A DNA stretch of 64,000 nucleotides from Paenibacillus alkaliterrae. GTDB lineage: Bacteria > Bacillota > Bacilli > Paenibacillales > Paenibacillaceae. The notes below the pieces were generated by a model. The model worked only from the letters and a program-made list of their open reading frames with translations, was not told the origin of the DNA and did no database searches. Shown in pieces: positions 25,282-32,787 of the stretch (positions within the stretch are counted from its first letter, which is position 1; every line of letters starts with the position of its first letter). The position numbers and the translations under genes were made by a program. Location of the stretch: contig NZ_JAKGAP010000023.1 of the NCBI RefSeq assembly GCF_021532375.1, positions 1 through 64,000 on the forward strand, given 5' to 3'.

Positions 25282-25651
25282 AATTAATCAACCCCACTTT
25301 TGACGTTTTCGCAGCAGCCTGATATCACGTGGCAAGCGGCTAGGCTGCGTGTTTCACAGATGTTATTACAACTCCTGCAACTTAAATCACTTTATTAAAT
25401 ATAAAGTTGAAGACCCTATTTGTCAATGTTCAGCAGAGAGTTCACAAATTGTTCTCAAAGCTGTCAAATCGCATCGTTGCAACATTTTTGGGCTTGTTTT
25501 TTCATAGAATCATTGCTGGTAGGACCGCTTCCTCTCTACCCTACATTGTGCACCAAACCCATGGTGAATTATGTATGCCCGCCAAAACGTATATTTGTAC
25601 CGCCGCGACAAAAACTATAGCCATTATCCGATGAATGGGGGTCCGTTCTAA
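25282..25651. other. Divergent intergenic region between ctaC and the YhcN-like gene
   Basis: 370 bases, AT-rich in the middle, serving as promoter space for both directions. Apart from the GCAGCCT/AGGCTGC inverted repeat near ctaC, I see no clear operator, riboswitch or gene. Confidence 0.5.
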
Positions 25652-26380
25652 ATGGTTAAACGAATAGCCGCGCTTTTGCTATCCGCTGTTGTTATTACAG
25701 CTGCTTCCGGCTGCAATTACGAAGAGCTTGCCCAGCATAGCGATACCGATTACGGCAGCCGTCAAGCGAATGATCCGAAGATGCTCGGCGGCAAAGCTTA
25801 TGGTCCAATGACCAAAGATCCGCATCAGCATGATAACTCCTTCTTTGAATACAGCTCCGTCATTTCCCGCAAAGTATCCGGCATTAACGGCATTGCTTCG
25901 GCTATCGTCATGCTCACAGATAAAAATGCTTATGTCGGGCTCATGCTCGATTGGACCGCGGTAGGCACCCGCAACTCCGGGGGCACGAGGGAGCAAGACA
26001 ATACAGGAACGAATGAAGGCGTCTATAATGTTGACACCGGAAGCCCTTATGGAAACAGCAGAGCGCTCGTATATCCGTACAACTCATATTTCTCGGTCAA
26101 TGATATCAACAATATATCTGACGAGCTGAAACAGACGGTTGCACTAAAAGTACGTGAGCTGGCTCCGTCGGTGCAAGAGGTGCATATATCCGCCAACATG
26201 GAGTTTATAAACTATTTCAACGAATTCGCCAAGGAGGCTTGGGGAGGCCGTTCGCTTATGCTGTGGATCGATCAGTTTAACACAGTCGTCAAATATCATT
26301 TTGCCGGCGGCAAGGTTATGCCTCCGAACATCACGCAGCCAGGAACCTACACCCCCTCCGAAAGGCAAATGGACCGGTAA
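25652..26380 (+). CDS. YhcN/YlaJ-like sporulation lipoprotein
   Basis: 242 residues: signal peptide with lipobox AASGC near residue 21, then a variable part and a compact domain (DELKQTVALKVRELAPSVQEVHISANMEF) resembling the YhcN/YlaJ lipoproteins of the forespore inner membrane. In Bacillus these influence spore outgrowth or germination; function here is inferred from family only. An insert of Gly/Thr/Asn-rich residues (about 110-130) is unusual. The ribosome site is weak (GGGGG). A terminator follows at 26431. Confidence 0.65.
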   Translation: MVKRIAALLLSAVVITAASGCNYEELAQHSDTDYGSRQANDPKMLGGKAYGPMTKDPHQHDNSFFEYSSVISRKVSGINGIASAIVMLTDKNAYVGLMLDWTAVGTRNSGGTREQDNTGTNEGVYNVDTGSPYGNSRALVYPYNSYFSVNDINNISDELKQTVALKVRELAPSVQEVHISANMEFINYFNEFAKEAWGGRSLMLWIDQFNTVVKYHFAGGKVMPPNITQPGTYTPSERQMDR

Positions 26381-26430
26381 AAAAATCGCTTCTATTATAT
26401 ATAACGAAAATCATTGATTTCAAAAACGAA

Positions 26431-26467
26431 AAATGGTGGAGCAGGAATAATCCTTGCCCCGCCATTT
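26431..26467 (+). terminator. Terminator after the YhcN-like gene
   Basis: AAATGGTGG and CCGCCATTT form an imperfect stem with an inner GCA/TGC pairing, followed by ATTATTT. The U run is weak. Confidence 0.6.
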
Positions 26468-26609
26468 ATTATTTCCCAGGCTTTTTTTAGAAAGAAGCTT
26501 TATAGTAGTTCGTACGATAATAAAAGCAGTGAATGTTTTTTCATTTTATTATCTTTCCTATATATACTATACTTATTGGTAGCAGCAATCAGAAAGGGGT
26601 TATTTCATA

Positions 26610-26942
26610 GTGAGCGCACACAATTATATTCCGAAGGAACCTGTTCAAATCGAATGTAATATTGAGATGACATTGGATGTCATCGGCGGAAAATGGGCTT
26701 TTCTCGTACTGAGGGAATTATTTTGCGGCACCAAAAGATTCGGAGAACTACAGCGGCTGATCCCTGCTGTCAGTCCGCGGGCGTTAACAAGCACGCTCCG
26801 TCATCTAGAGGATAAGGGCGTGCTTGAACGAAACGTTTTTCCTACCGTACCCGTAACGGTCGAATATTCTTTAACGCCGAAAGGCGAGGATTTGCATCAT
26901 ATTTTGAAAGAAATGAAGCTTTGGTCCGCTAGATGGACATAG
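26610..26942 (+). CDS. HxlR-family transcriptional regulator
   Basis: 110 residues with the HxlR winged helix (LDVIGGKWAFLVLRELFCG, then RFGELQRLIPAVSPRALTSTL and LEDKGVLER). Cysteines C16 and C39 could act as redox or aldehyde sensors as in some relatives. The start is GTG at 26610 with GGGG 10 bases upstream. The next gene is convergent, so its target is not evident from position. Confidence 0.88.
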   Translation: MSAHNYIPKEPVQIECNIEMTLDVIGGKWAFLVLRELFCGTKRFGELQRLIPAVSPRALTSTLRHLEDKGVLERNVFPTVPVTVEYSLTPKGEDLHHILKEMKLWSARWT

Positions 26943-26963
26943 CTGCCGTTTAATCCAATGCTC

Positions 26964-27812
26964 CTATTGTGGCTTGAAGCGAGACTGAAAACGGTCTAAC
27001 GCAGACTGGTATACTTGGCGGTCTTTATCGTTGCGAGCCAACCTTTCTAAGCGAATAAGCTCTGCCTCGAATTGCTCTGTTAGAATAGCTACGCGCTCCT
27101 TGGGCTCGGATTGAATGTTTTCCGGCAGGTGACGATCATCGGCGGTTTGCAGCGTCAGCTTGCCATTGCTATCGACTTGAGCAAGATAAATATCCTCCTG
27201 GCGCAGTTTATTCCGTTTCAGCTCTTGCTCCAGCCACATCCTGTCGTGCCCGGATTTTTCAAGAGCGTCGTACTCGACTTCGCCGTCCATGATGACCGTC
27301 TTAGCCTCATGTTCCTCACCAATCTTCCATCCGAGCATATCCGGCGTGATGGGCCGATACGCCTTCTTGAGCAGCACATTTATTTCGCCGCTCGGCTCCA
27401 TAACCGCAAACTCTACATCGGCTACGCGATATACGTCCTTCTTGCGCAGCTGCTCAAGCAGCTCGTCCAGCGTCAGCCGTTCCTTGAACAATTGCTTTTT
27501 GAACAGCTTTCCATTTTTAATGAGGACGGTTGCTTTTCCATCAAAAATATCGCGAACCTTCTTGCTCTTCATCGTTATAAACTCCATGCCGACCGACAGG
27601 CTCACCCAAACGAGCAGGGAGATCACCCCTAAATACCATAAATTGTCGAGATCAAGCGACATATAGCCCGCAACATTACCGATGGAGATGCCCGTTATGT
27701 ACTCAAATGGAGACAGCTGAGATATTTGTCGTTTGCCCAAAGCCTTCGTAAGCGCAAATAAAATGACGACGGCCGTAAATGTGCGAAGCACAATTTCAAA
27801 CCAATCCGGCAT
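26964..27812 (-). CDS. DUF421 (YetF/YrbG-like) membrane protein
   Basis: 282 residues: three N-terminal helices (about 8-27, 38-54, 60-78) with the family motif GKRQISQLSPFEYITGISIGN, then a cytoplasmic domain repeated in this family (ATVLIKNGKL and AKTVIMDGEV mark two similar halves). Bacillales have several such proteins, some expressed in sporulation. The molecular function is unknown. The ribosome site GGGGG lies 8 bases before ATG. It converges with the HxlR gene, only 21 bases apart. Confidence 0.85.
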   Translation of the reverse strand: MPDWFEIVLRTFTAVVILFALTKALGKRQISQLSPFEYITGISIGNVAGYMSLDLDNLWYLGVISLLVWVSLSVGMEFITMKSKKVRDIFDGKATVLIKNGKLFKKQLFKERLTLDELLEQLRKKDVYRVADVEFAVMEPSGEINVLLKKAYRPITPDMLGWKIGEEHEAKTVIMDGEVEYDALEKSGHDRMWLEQELKRNKLRQEDIYLAQVDSNGKLTLQTADDRHLPENIQSEPKERVAILTEQFEAELIRLERLARNDKDRQVYQSALDRFQSRFKPQ

Positions 27813-28225
27813 TTCTATTCCCCCTTTCCTTTCCTAGAGTATCCAGAAAGACAAAAGTCATTCGTTTGCAATCATCGTTATAAAACATATATGAAACAGT
27901 TTGAAAACAAATGTTTGCTTTCATTTCGATTATGCAGTATGATTATAGGAATGTATTATATTTAACCTCAGAAAATCCCCAGTAAGATTCAATTTTTTCC
28001 TCGGATTTGATTTCTTTGATGTTAATTCCCAAACCTGTTTCGTGATGTATTTCTGATTCACACTGGCGCGGTCATAGGAACCGTGAGGACGGAAGAGAGG
28101 TAGGGCTTTCGTTGTTTTAGGATACGAGTTTTAGGCAACTTGGTACACATGCTGTTGGCTGTTAACAAGGGGATTCCATACGGCCTTTCGTTAGGATAAG
28201 GTCCGGTTAAATATACGATACACAC

Positions 28226-28269
28226 AAGGGCTGCTCTGCTGGCGCATTTATGTGCCAGCGGGGCAGCCC
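28226..28269. repeat. Strong GC-rich inverted repeat of unknown role
   Basis: GGGCTGC and GCAGCCC frame an inner stem GCTGGC/GCCAGC with two mismatches. No U run follows on either strand and no gene ends nearby, so it is not a usual terminator. It could belong to an untranslated RNA or be a decayed mobile-element end. Confidence 0.4.
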
Positions 28270-28569
28270 TATCCAATTTAATTATCCCTAAAGGTGGATA
28301 ACCCGTCATCGCATATAAATAAATGAGCTGGAAAAACGAGACGCGCAGCTAAGCGCCTGTCTGGTCATAGCGGACAAACGATTATACGAGTTTTGATATG
28401 AAAACGATAAGGAGATTTTTGTTGATGCTTTTTTCTTTCCTGTTTATTTACCCGATAGGTGCTGGATAATGGTGGTAAGTTCATGTTCTAACTGCCGCGT
28501 AATGTCAATATCTCGCATAAAAAGTATGCTATATGCAATGAATCTTGACGGAGGCGCTCCTTGTTTTAC

Positions 28570-28692
28570 ACGCCCAGCTTCCGCTCGCGCACCTCGGCCG
28601 TCATGCCCTCAGGCACCCGGATGCGCACCTTTACATGCTCGTAAGCTCTTAGGGTGACTTCCAGATCGAAGCCCGTCCTTTTTTGGGCGAAA
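28570..28692 (-). pseudogene. C-terminal remnant of an unidentified gene
   Basis: A minus-strand frame without start encodes TGFDLEVTLRAYEHVKVRIR and then VPEGMTAEVRERKLGV before a stop. The alternating beta-like pattern recalls C-terminal sandwich domains of glycosidases such as GH78, but the stretch is too short to assign. Confidence 0.3.
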
Positions 28693-28737
28693 AGTGGTCA
28701 TTTCCCGAACATAAATGCTTTTTTGTTCAAATAAACA

Positions 28738-28769
28738 GAAGCGCCGATCTTTATTTAGTTCGGCGCTTC
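28738..28769. terminator. Bidirectional terminator after GH43
   Basis: GAAGCGCCGA pairs perfectly with TCGGCGCTTC across a 12-base AT loop. The minus strand continues TGTTTATTT, ending the GH43 message; the plus strand continues CGTTTCTTTT. Confidence 0.8.
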
Positions 28770-28834
28770 CGTTTCTTTTAATGTGCGGACCCATTGCTCC
28801 AGTTTACTGGATTTGTCCATCATATAGCGCCATG

Positions 28835-29803
28835 CTAAACCGTATCCGCAGGCGGAGTGCCGAAGTCCGGCGTCCCGTCGCTGCGCCATGTAAATGCTTT
28901 GGCGCGGGCGTGGCGGTTCGGGTCGAACAGCGGGTCGCCGACGATCTCCTTGTAGCTGCGCGCATGATAGACGAGAATATCCCGTTCCCCATCCTCGGTA
29001 ACCGTAAAGCTGTTATGCCCGGGTCCGTATTGGCTCGTTTCCGGACAGCTCGCGAATACCGGAGCCTGCGACTTAGCCCAAGCGGCGGGATCGAGCAAAT
29101 CAGCCGTCTCAGGCGCCGTCAACAGTCCCATCGCATAGTTATGATTCGTCGCGCTTCCGGAATAGGTCATAAATATTTTTCCGTTCCGCTTCAGCACGGC
29201 CGCACCCTCATTAACCATAAAGCCGATGACTTCCCAGTCGAGCTCCGGCTTCGAAATCATAACTTGCTTGCTCCCGAGCGTCCATGGATTGCTCATCGTC
29301 GCAATATACAGATTCGTATTGCCTTGAATGGCAGGATCCTGCTGCGCCCATACTAAATATTGCTCGCCGGCATGCTCGAAGCTGGTCGCGTCCAGGGAGA
29401 AAGAATCCCAGTCCGTCATGATTTGACCTTTCTCCGTCCAGTTTCCTTCAAGCGGATTAGCCGAAGCGTTCTCCAGCACATACATCCGGTGCGAGAACGG
29501 CGCATCCTGCCGGGCCGCAGCGAAATATACATACCATTTCCCTTTTATAAAATGAAGCTCCGGCGCCCATATGTTTTTGCTCATGGGACCGCTCTCATGC
29601 TGATTCCAAACGACAACCTCAGCCGCATCCGCCAATCCAGCAATGGTTGCCGACCTTCGTAATTCGATCCGATCGTACTCGGGCACCGACCCCGTAAAAT
29701 AATAATAGCCGTCCGTATGTTTTAGAACCCAAGGATCCGCACGCTGCTCGACTAATGGATTTCGCAGCTGCGCTTGTGTCTGTCCAGATGCTTGCATGCT
29801 CAT
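28835..29803 (-). CDS. Glycoside hydrolase family 43 enzyme
   Basis: 322 residues without signal peptide, so cytoplasmic. The five-bladed propeller of GH43 is evident: RADPWV near 22 (catalytic base Asp), WAPELHFIKGKWYVYFAA, SLDATSF (pKa-modulating Asp), NEGAAVL (catalytic acid Glu), and HNSFTVTEDG with the central His. Likely an arabinofuranosidase or xylosidase acting on imported oligosaccharides. It is divergent from an ArsR-type regulator and lies beside the large transport array at 30921-43729, suggesting they share a substrate. ATG at 29803 (GAGG 4-5 bases) or 29797 are both possible. Confidence 0.88.
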   Translation of the reverse strand: MSMQASGQTQAQLRNPLVEQRADPWVLKHTDGYYYFTGSVPEYDRIELRRSATIAGLADAAEVVVWNQHESGPMSKNIWAPELHFIKGKWYVYFAAARQDAPFSHRMYVLENASANPLEGNWTEKGQIMTDWDSFSLDATSFEHAGEQYLVWAQQDPAIQGNTNLYIATMSNPWTLGSKQVMISKPELDWEVIGFMVNEGAAVLKRNGKIFMTYSGSATNHNYAMGLLTAPETADLLDPAAWAKSQAPVFASCPETSQYGPGHNSFTVTEDGERDILVYHARSYKEIVGDPLFDPNRHARAKAFTWRSDGTPDFGTPPADTV

Positions 29804-29840
29804 GTTTCCTCTTCATCCTCCAGAGTCCCAAAATTATTGT

Positions 29841-29869
29841 TTGTCAATAGAACTTTTTATATATAAAAT
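29841..29869 (+). promoter_or_regulatory. Promoter of the ArsR-type regulator
   Basis: TTGTCA (29841-29846), a 17-base spacer and TAAAAT (29864-29869) form a good sigma-A promoter reading toward the regulator. Confidence 0.6.
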
Positions 29870-29894
29870 AAGTAAATAGCTCTCTAATAATTCA

Positions 29895-29906
29895 AAGTTG
29901 CAACTT
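29895..29906. promoter_or_regulatory. Palindrome AAGTTGCAACTT, possible ArsR-type operator
   Basis: A perfect 12-base palindrome, 25 bases before the regulator ATG and just downstream of its -10, in the divergent GH43/regulator spacer. Position suggests autoregulation and control of GH43. Confidence 0.5.
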
Positions 29907-29931
29907 CAACCTATCAGAGCGGAGTGAAGTA

Positions 29932-30846
29932 ATGAAGATCGATATTTCTGATAAGCATTTGCCCATTTATGAGGCGCTTGCAAGCAACGTAAGGCTGAAA
30001 ATTATTCAATTGCTTTCCCAGCAGGAAATGAACATTAAAGATCTTGCACAGTCGCTCGAATTAAGCAGTCCCATTATGACCATGCATGTAAAGAAGTTAG
30101 AGAAAGCCGGCCTTATCAGCTCTGAAATGGTATCAAGCAACGGCGGAACCAGGAAGATGTGTAAGCTTATCACGGACAGCATCGAAATTGATTTTCCTTC
30201 CAAAAACGGTCAATTCAATCGTCTTTATCACGAATCGATCATTTCTATTGGGCATTATACCGATTTCGATATTGAACCGACCTGTGGCTTAGCTACTACG
30301 ATGAAGGTGATCGGAATGTTCGATGAACCCCGTTTTTTTCTAGATGCAGAACGTATCAATGCCAAAATTTTATGGTTCGGCAACGGCTACATTGAATATA
30401 AAATCGCTAATTTTTTGTTGAAAAGCGAGAAACCTGCTGAACTCGAAATTTCACTTGAAATATCATCAGAAGCTCCGTCCGCCAATGAAAACTGGCCGTC
30501 TGACATCTCATTCTATTTGAACGATTGTAAAATAGGCACATGGACGAGCCCTGGCGATTTCGGCGGCAAACGCGGCAGGTTTACACCGGATTGGTGGTGG
30601 GAAGAAATCAACCAATACGGCCTGCTTAAAATGCTGAAGGTTACACCATACGGAACATTTATCGATGGTCATAAAATTTCCGACGTTACACTCGATCAAG
30701 TTGGCGTCTTGAACAAGCAATGGAAATTCCGAATCGGCATTGAAGATGATGCAGAAAATATAGGCGGTGTCACCTTGTTCGGTGCCGGATTCGGTAATTA
30801 CAATCAAGACATCGTGTTCAGACTGTATTATGAAAGATATGAGTAG
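29932..30846 (+). CDS. ArsR-type HTH regulator with a long C-terminal domain
   Basis: 304 residues. Residues 1-85 form an ArsR-like winged helix (YEALASNVRLKIIQLLSQ, MNIKDLAQSLELSSPIMTMHV). The remaining ~215 residues are beta-rich and contain WWWEEINQYG and GNYNQDIVFRLYYE; this domain resembles a carbohydrate-binding sandwich and may sense a sugar, which is inference. There are no metal-binding cysteine motifs, so metal sensing is unlikely. ATG has GGAGTG upstream. It faces GH43 and converges on the transport array. Confidence 0.82.
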   Translation: MKIDISDKHLPIYEALASNVRLKIIQLLSQQEMNIKDLAQSLELSSPIMTMHVKKLEKAGLISSEMVSSNGGTRKMCKLITDSIEIDFPSKNGQFNRLYHESIISIGHYTDFDIEPTCGLATTMKVIGMFDEPRFFLDAERINAKILWFGNGYIEYKIANFLLKSEKPAELEISLEISSEAPSANENWPSDISFYLNDCKIGTWTSPGDFGGKRGRFTPDWWWEEINQYGLLKMLKVTPYGTFIDGHKISDVTLDQVGVLNKQWKFRIGIEDDAENIGGVTLFGAGFGNYNQDIVFRLYYERYE

Positions 30847-30878
30847 ACTCATACGGCGCAAGCCGTATGAGTCTTTTT
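30846..30878 (+). terminator. Terminator of the ArsR-type regulator
   Basis: GACTCATACGGC, loop GCAA/none, GCCGTATGAGTC, then TTTTTT: a perfect 12-base stem directly at the stop codon. Confidence 0.9.
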
Positions 30879-30920
30879 TCTATTATTGACTCCTGACAGC
30901 CGGAGAAGATCTTCATGCGG

Positions 30921-31901
30921 CTACTCGCCCGCAATACCGGTACGCTCCACGCTTTCCACGAAATAACGCTGCGTGAACAAGTACAGGACAAGGACTGGCA
31001 AGATCGTCAGCATAACGCCAGCCATGACTTGGTTTTGCAGCGTCGGCGCCATGCCAAGCGTACCTGTCGATACCGAGGTCGAAGCCTGTTGTATCTCCAA
31101 ATTAGCATTGCCGTTGAAGAACGCCATATTTTGCGCCAAATTGAAATACTCCGGCACGAGAAGGTACATCGACGGCTCGAACAGGTCATTCCAATGCCAA
31201 ACGACTGAAAATAGAAACACAACAAGCATGGCAGGCTTCGCGAGCGGGAACATAATCATCCAATACGTGCGGAAGGCACCCGCTCCGTCGATTCTAGCCG
31301 CTTCTTCGAGCACATTCGGAAGTGTGCGATAGAATTGAATGAATATAAGCACAAACAAGGAGCCTTTCAGACCATGGCCAAGCAATGCCGGGAACACAAA
31401 TGGTAAATGCGTATTGATCCAGCCCAAATCGGCGAAAAATGTGAACAATGGAACAACAATCGTCTGCGGCGGCACAAGAAAGGTAAAGACGACCATGCCT
31501 AGAAACAATGCCTGCCCCGGGAAGCGATAACGCGCGAAGCCGTAACCGACGATCGAGCAGCTAATCACTTGCAATATAGCGCTGCCGAACGAAATAATGA
31601 TACTGTTGAGCAGTCCTGGCCAAAAATTAATAGCCTTTCCCGCAATCAAATAGTTTTCCAGATTTAATCGCTTCGGAATCCACTGAATGGTAGCATCCGC
31701 CACATCCTCGGGGCGCATCAGCGATTTCGATATCATGAACAGCAGCGGATAGACGAATACGAACGCTAAGCTAAGAATGACTAAATAGAAAAAGACCATT
31801 CCGATAATGCCGCGTCCGCGTTTGACCCATGATACTTTCCAGACCGCTTCCGCTTTGCCCTGCAGGCCGGCAAATTTTTCAGTGGCGCTTGTTGAATTCA
31901 T
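30921..31901 (-). CDS. CUT1 ABC sugar permease, MalG type (array, last gene)
   Basis: 326 residues, longer than usual because of ~35 extra cytoplasmic residues before the first helix (FFYLVILSLAFVFVYPLLFM). Six helices and an EAA loop (EEAARIDGAGAF...FPLAKPA) are present. One periplasmic-side loop (NLAQNMAFFNGNANLEIQQA...) is extended. ATG at 31901 has GGGGGT 7 bases upstream. It is the final gene of the 30921-43729 array and partners the MalF-type protein upstream. Confidence 0.9.
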   Translation of the reverse strand: MNSTSATEKFAGLQGKAEAVWKVSWVKRGRGIIGMVFFYLVILSLAFVFVYPLLFMISKSLMRPEDVADATIQWIPKRLNLENYLIAGKAINFWPGLLNSIIISFGSAILQVISCSIVGYGFARYRFPGQALFLGMVVFTFLVPPQTIVVPLFTFFADLGWINTHLPFVFPALLGHGLKGSLFVLIFIQFYRTLPNVLEEAARIDGAGAFRTYWMIMFPLAKPAMLVVFLFSVVWHWNDLFEPSMYLLVPEYFNLAQNMAFFNGNANLEIQQASTSVSTGTLGMAPTLQNQVMAGVMLTILPVLVLYLFTQRYFVESVERTGIAGE

Positions 31902-31906
31902 GCCTT

Positions 31907-32785
31907 CTACCCCCTACCTTCGGTCGCTGACAAGCTCTTCCGGAAAACGAAGAACACGATCGCAAGCACTACCGATATCACTATAAAGTAAATCCAGCCC
32001 ATTGCTGAACCGTAAGCGTAATTATTCGACCTAAACACGATATTCATAATGTGATCCATAATTCGGTTATCCGTTTTGGTAAATGAATTGACGATGCTGT
32101 AGAGCGTATTAACGAACAGCATCGGCATAATCATAGGAAACGTAATTTTCCAGAAGCTTTCCCATTTCGTCGCGCCGTCACATTTTGCCGCTTCGTACAG
32201 CGATGGGGAGATCGTCTGCAAGCCTGCAATAAAGATCAGGATCTGCACGCCGGAGTCCCACATGACTAACGTCAAGGAGTCGGCATATTCGAGCAGCGGT
32301 TCCAAAATGTCTTCCGGAATAAATGCACTCAATTTGCCGAAGAGATCATACTGGTTGAAAATCGGGAGCTGCGCAGCTCCCTGTTCCAGCAATTCACGCA
32401 ATATGGCGCCTGATGCAATAATGACCGGCAGGAAGAAAATACCGCGGAATAAGACCCGTCCGCGAAATTGACGATTGAGCAGCAAAGCGCTAAACATCGC
32501 AAAAATAAGAATGAGCGGCACCTGAGACAGCATCGTCGTCAGCGTGCTTTGCAGCAAGGGAACAAAATGAATATCCGTCGTAAAAGCTGCCCGATAATGG
32601 GTTAATCCGGTATAAGTCGGAATCAGGCCTTTTTCCGTCACCTCAAGATTGTTCAGTGAGTAATAGAAAGACTGACCGAGCGGAATGACCATAAACAGCA
32701 GGAAACCGACAATCCATATGGAAATAAACGAATAGCCTTCAAAGATATGCCGGCCTCTCATCGAGAGTCCTAATTTTTTGCCCAT
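31907..32785 (-). CDS. CUT1 ABC sugar permease, MalF type (array)
   Basis: 292 residues, six helices with EAA loop YEAAKCDGATKWESFWKITF. ATG at 32785 has GGAGG 9 bases upstream; an ATG two codons earlier (32791) would form an ATGA overlap with the DUF5696 stop but is too near the ribosome site. The loop after the third helix is enlarged (LEQGAAQLPIFNQYDLFGKL...). It forms the second permease pair of the array. Confidence 0.9.
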   Translation of the reverse strand: MGKKLGLSMRGRHIFEGYSFISIWIVGFLLFMVIPLGQSFYYSLNNLEVTEKGLIPTYTGLTHYRAAFTTDIHFVPLLQSTLTTMLSQVPLILIFAMFSALLLNRQFRGRVLFRGIFFLPVIIASGAILRELLEQGAAQLPIFNQYDLFGKLSAFIPEDILEPLLEYADSLTLVMWDSGVQILIFIAGLQTISPSLYEAAKCDGATKWESFWKITFPMIMPMLFVNTLYSIVNSFTKTDNRIMDHIMNIVFRSNNYAYGSAMGWIYFIVISVVLAIVFFVFRKSLSATEGRG

Positions 32786-32787
32786 GC

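Larger units (their letters stand above)
27813..28834. other. Gene-poor 1 kb region with a strong hairpin and a gene remnant
   Basis: No convincing gene. It contains the upstream region of the DUF421 gene, an unexplained GC-rich hairpin (28226-28269), a decayed minus-strand coding stretch (28570-28692) and a terminator (28738-28769). Short frames here have no ribosome sites or recognisable products. Confidence 0.5.

Noticed and set aside
28226..28269. Hairpin considered as a riboswitch or terminator
   Set aside because: No known riboswitch core, no gene start within reach on the proper strand and no U run. Kept only as an inverted repeat.
28058..28309. 83-codon minus-strand frame in the gene-poor region
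   Set aside because: No ribosome site, runs through the inverted repeat, composition not protein-like.
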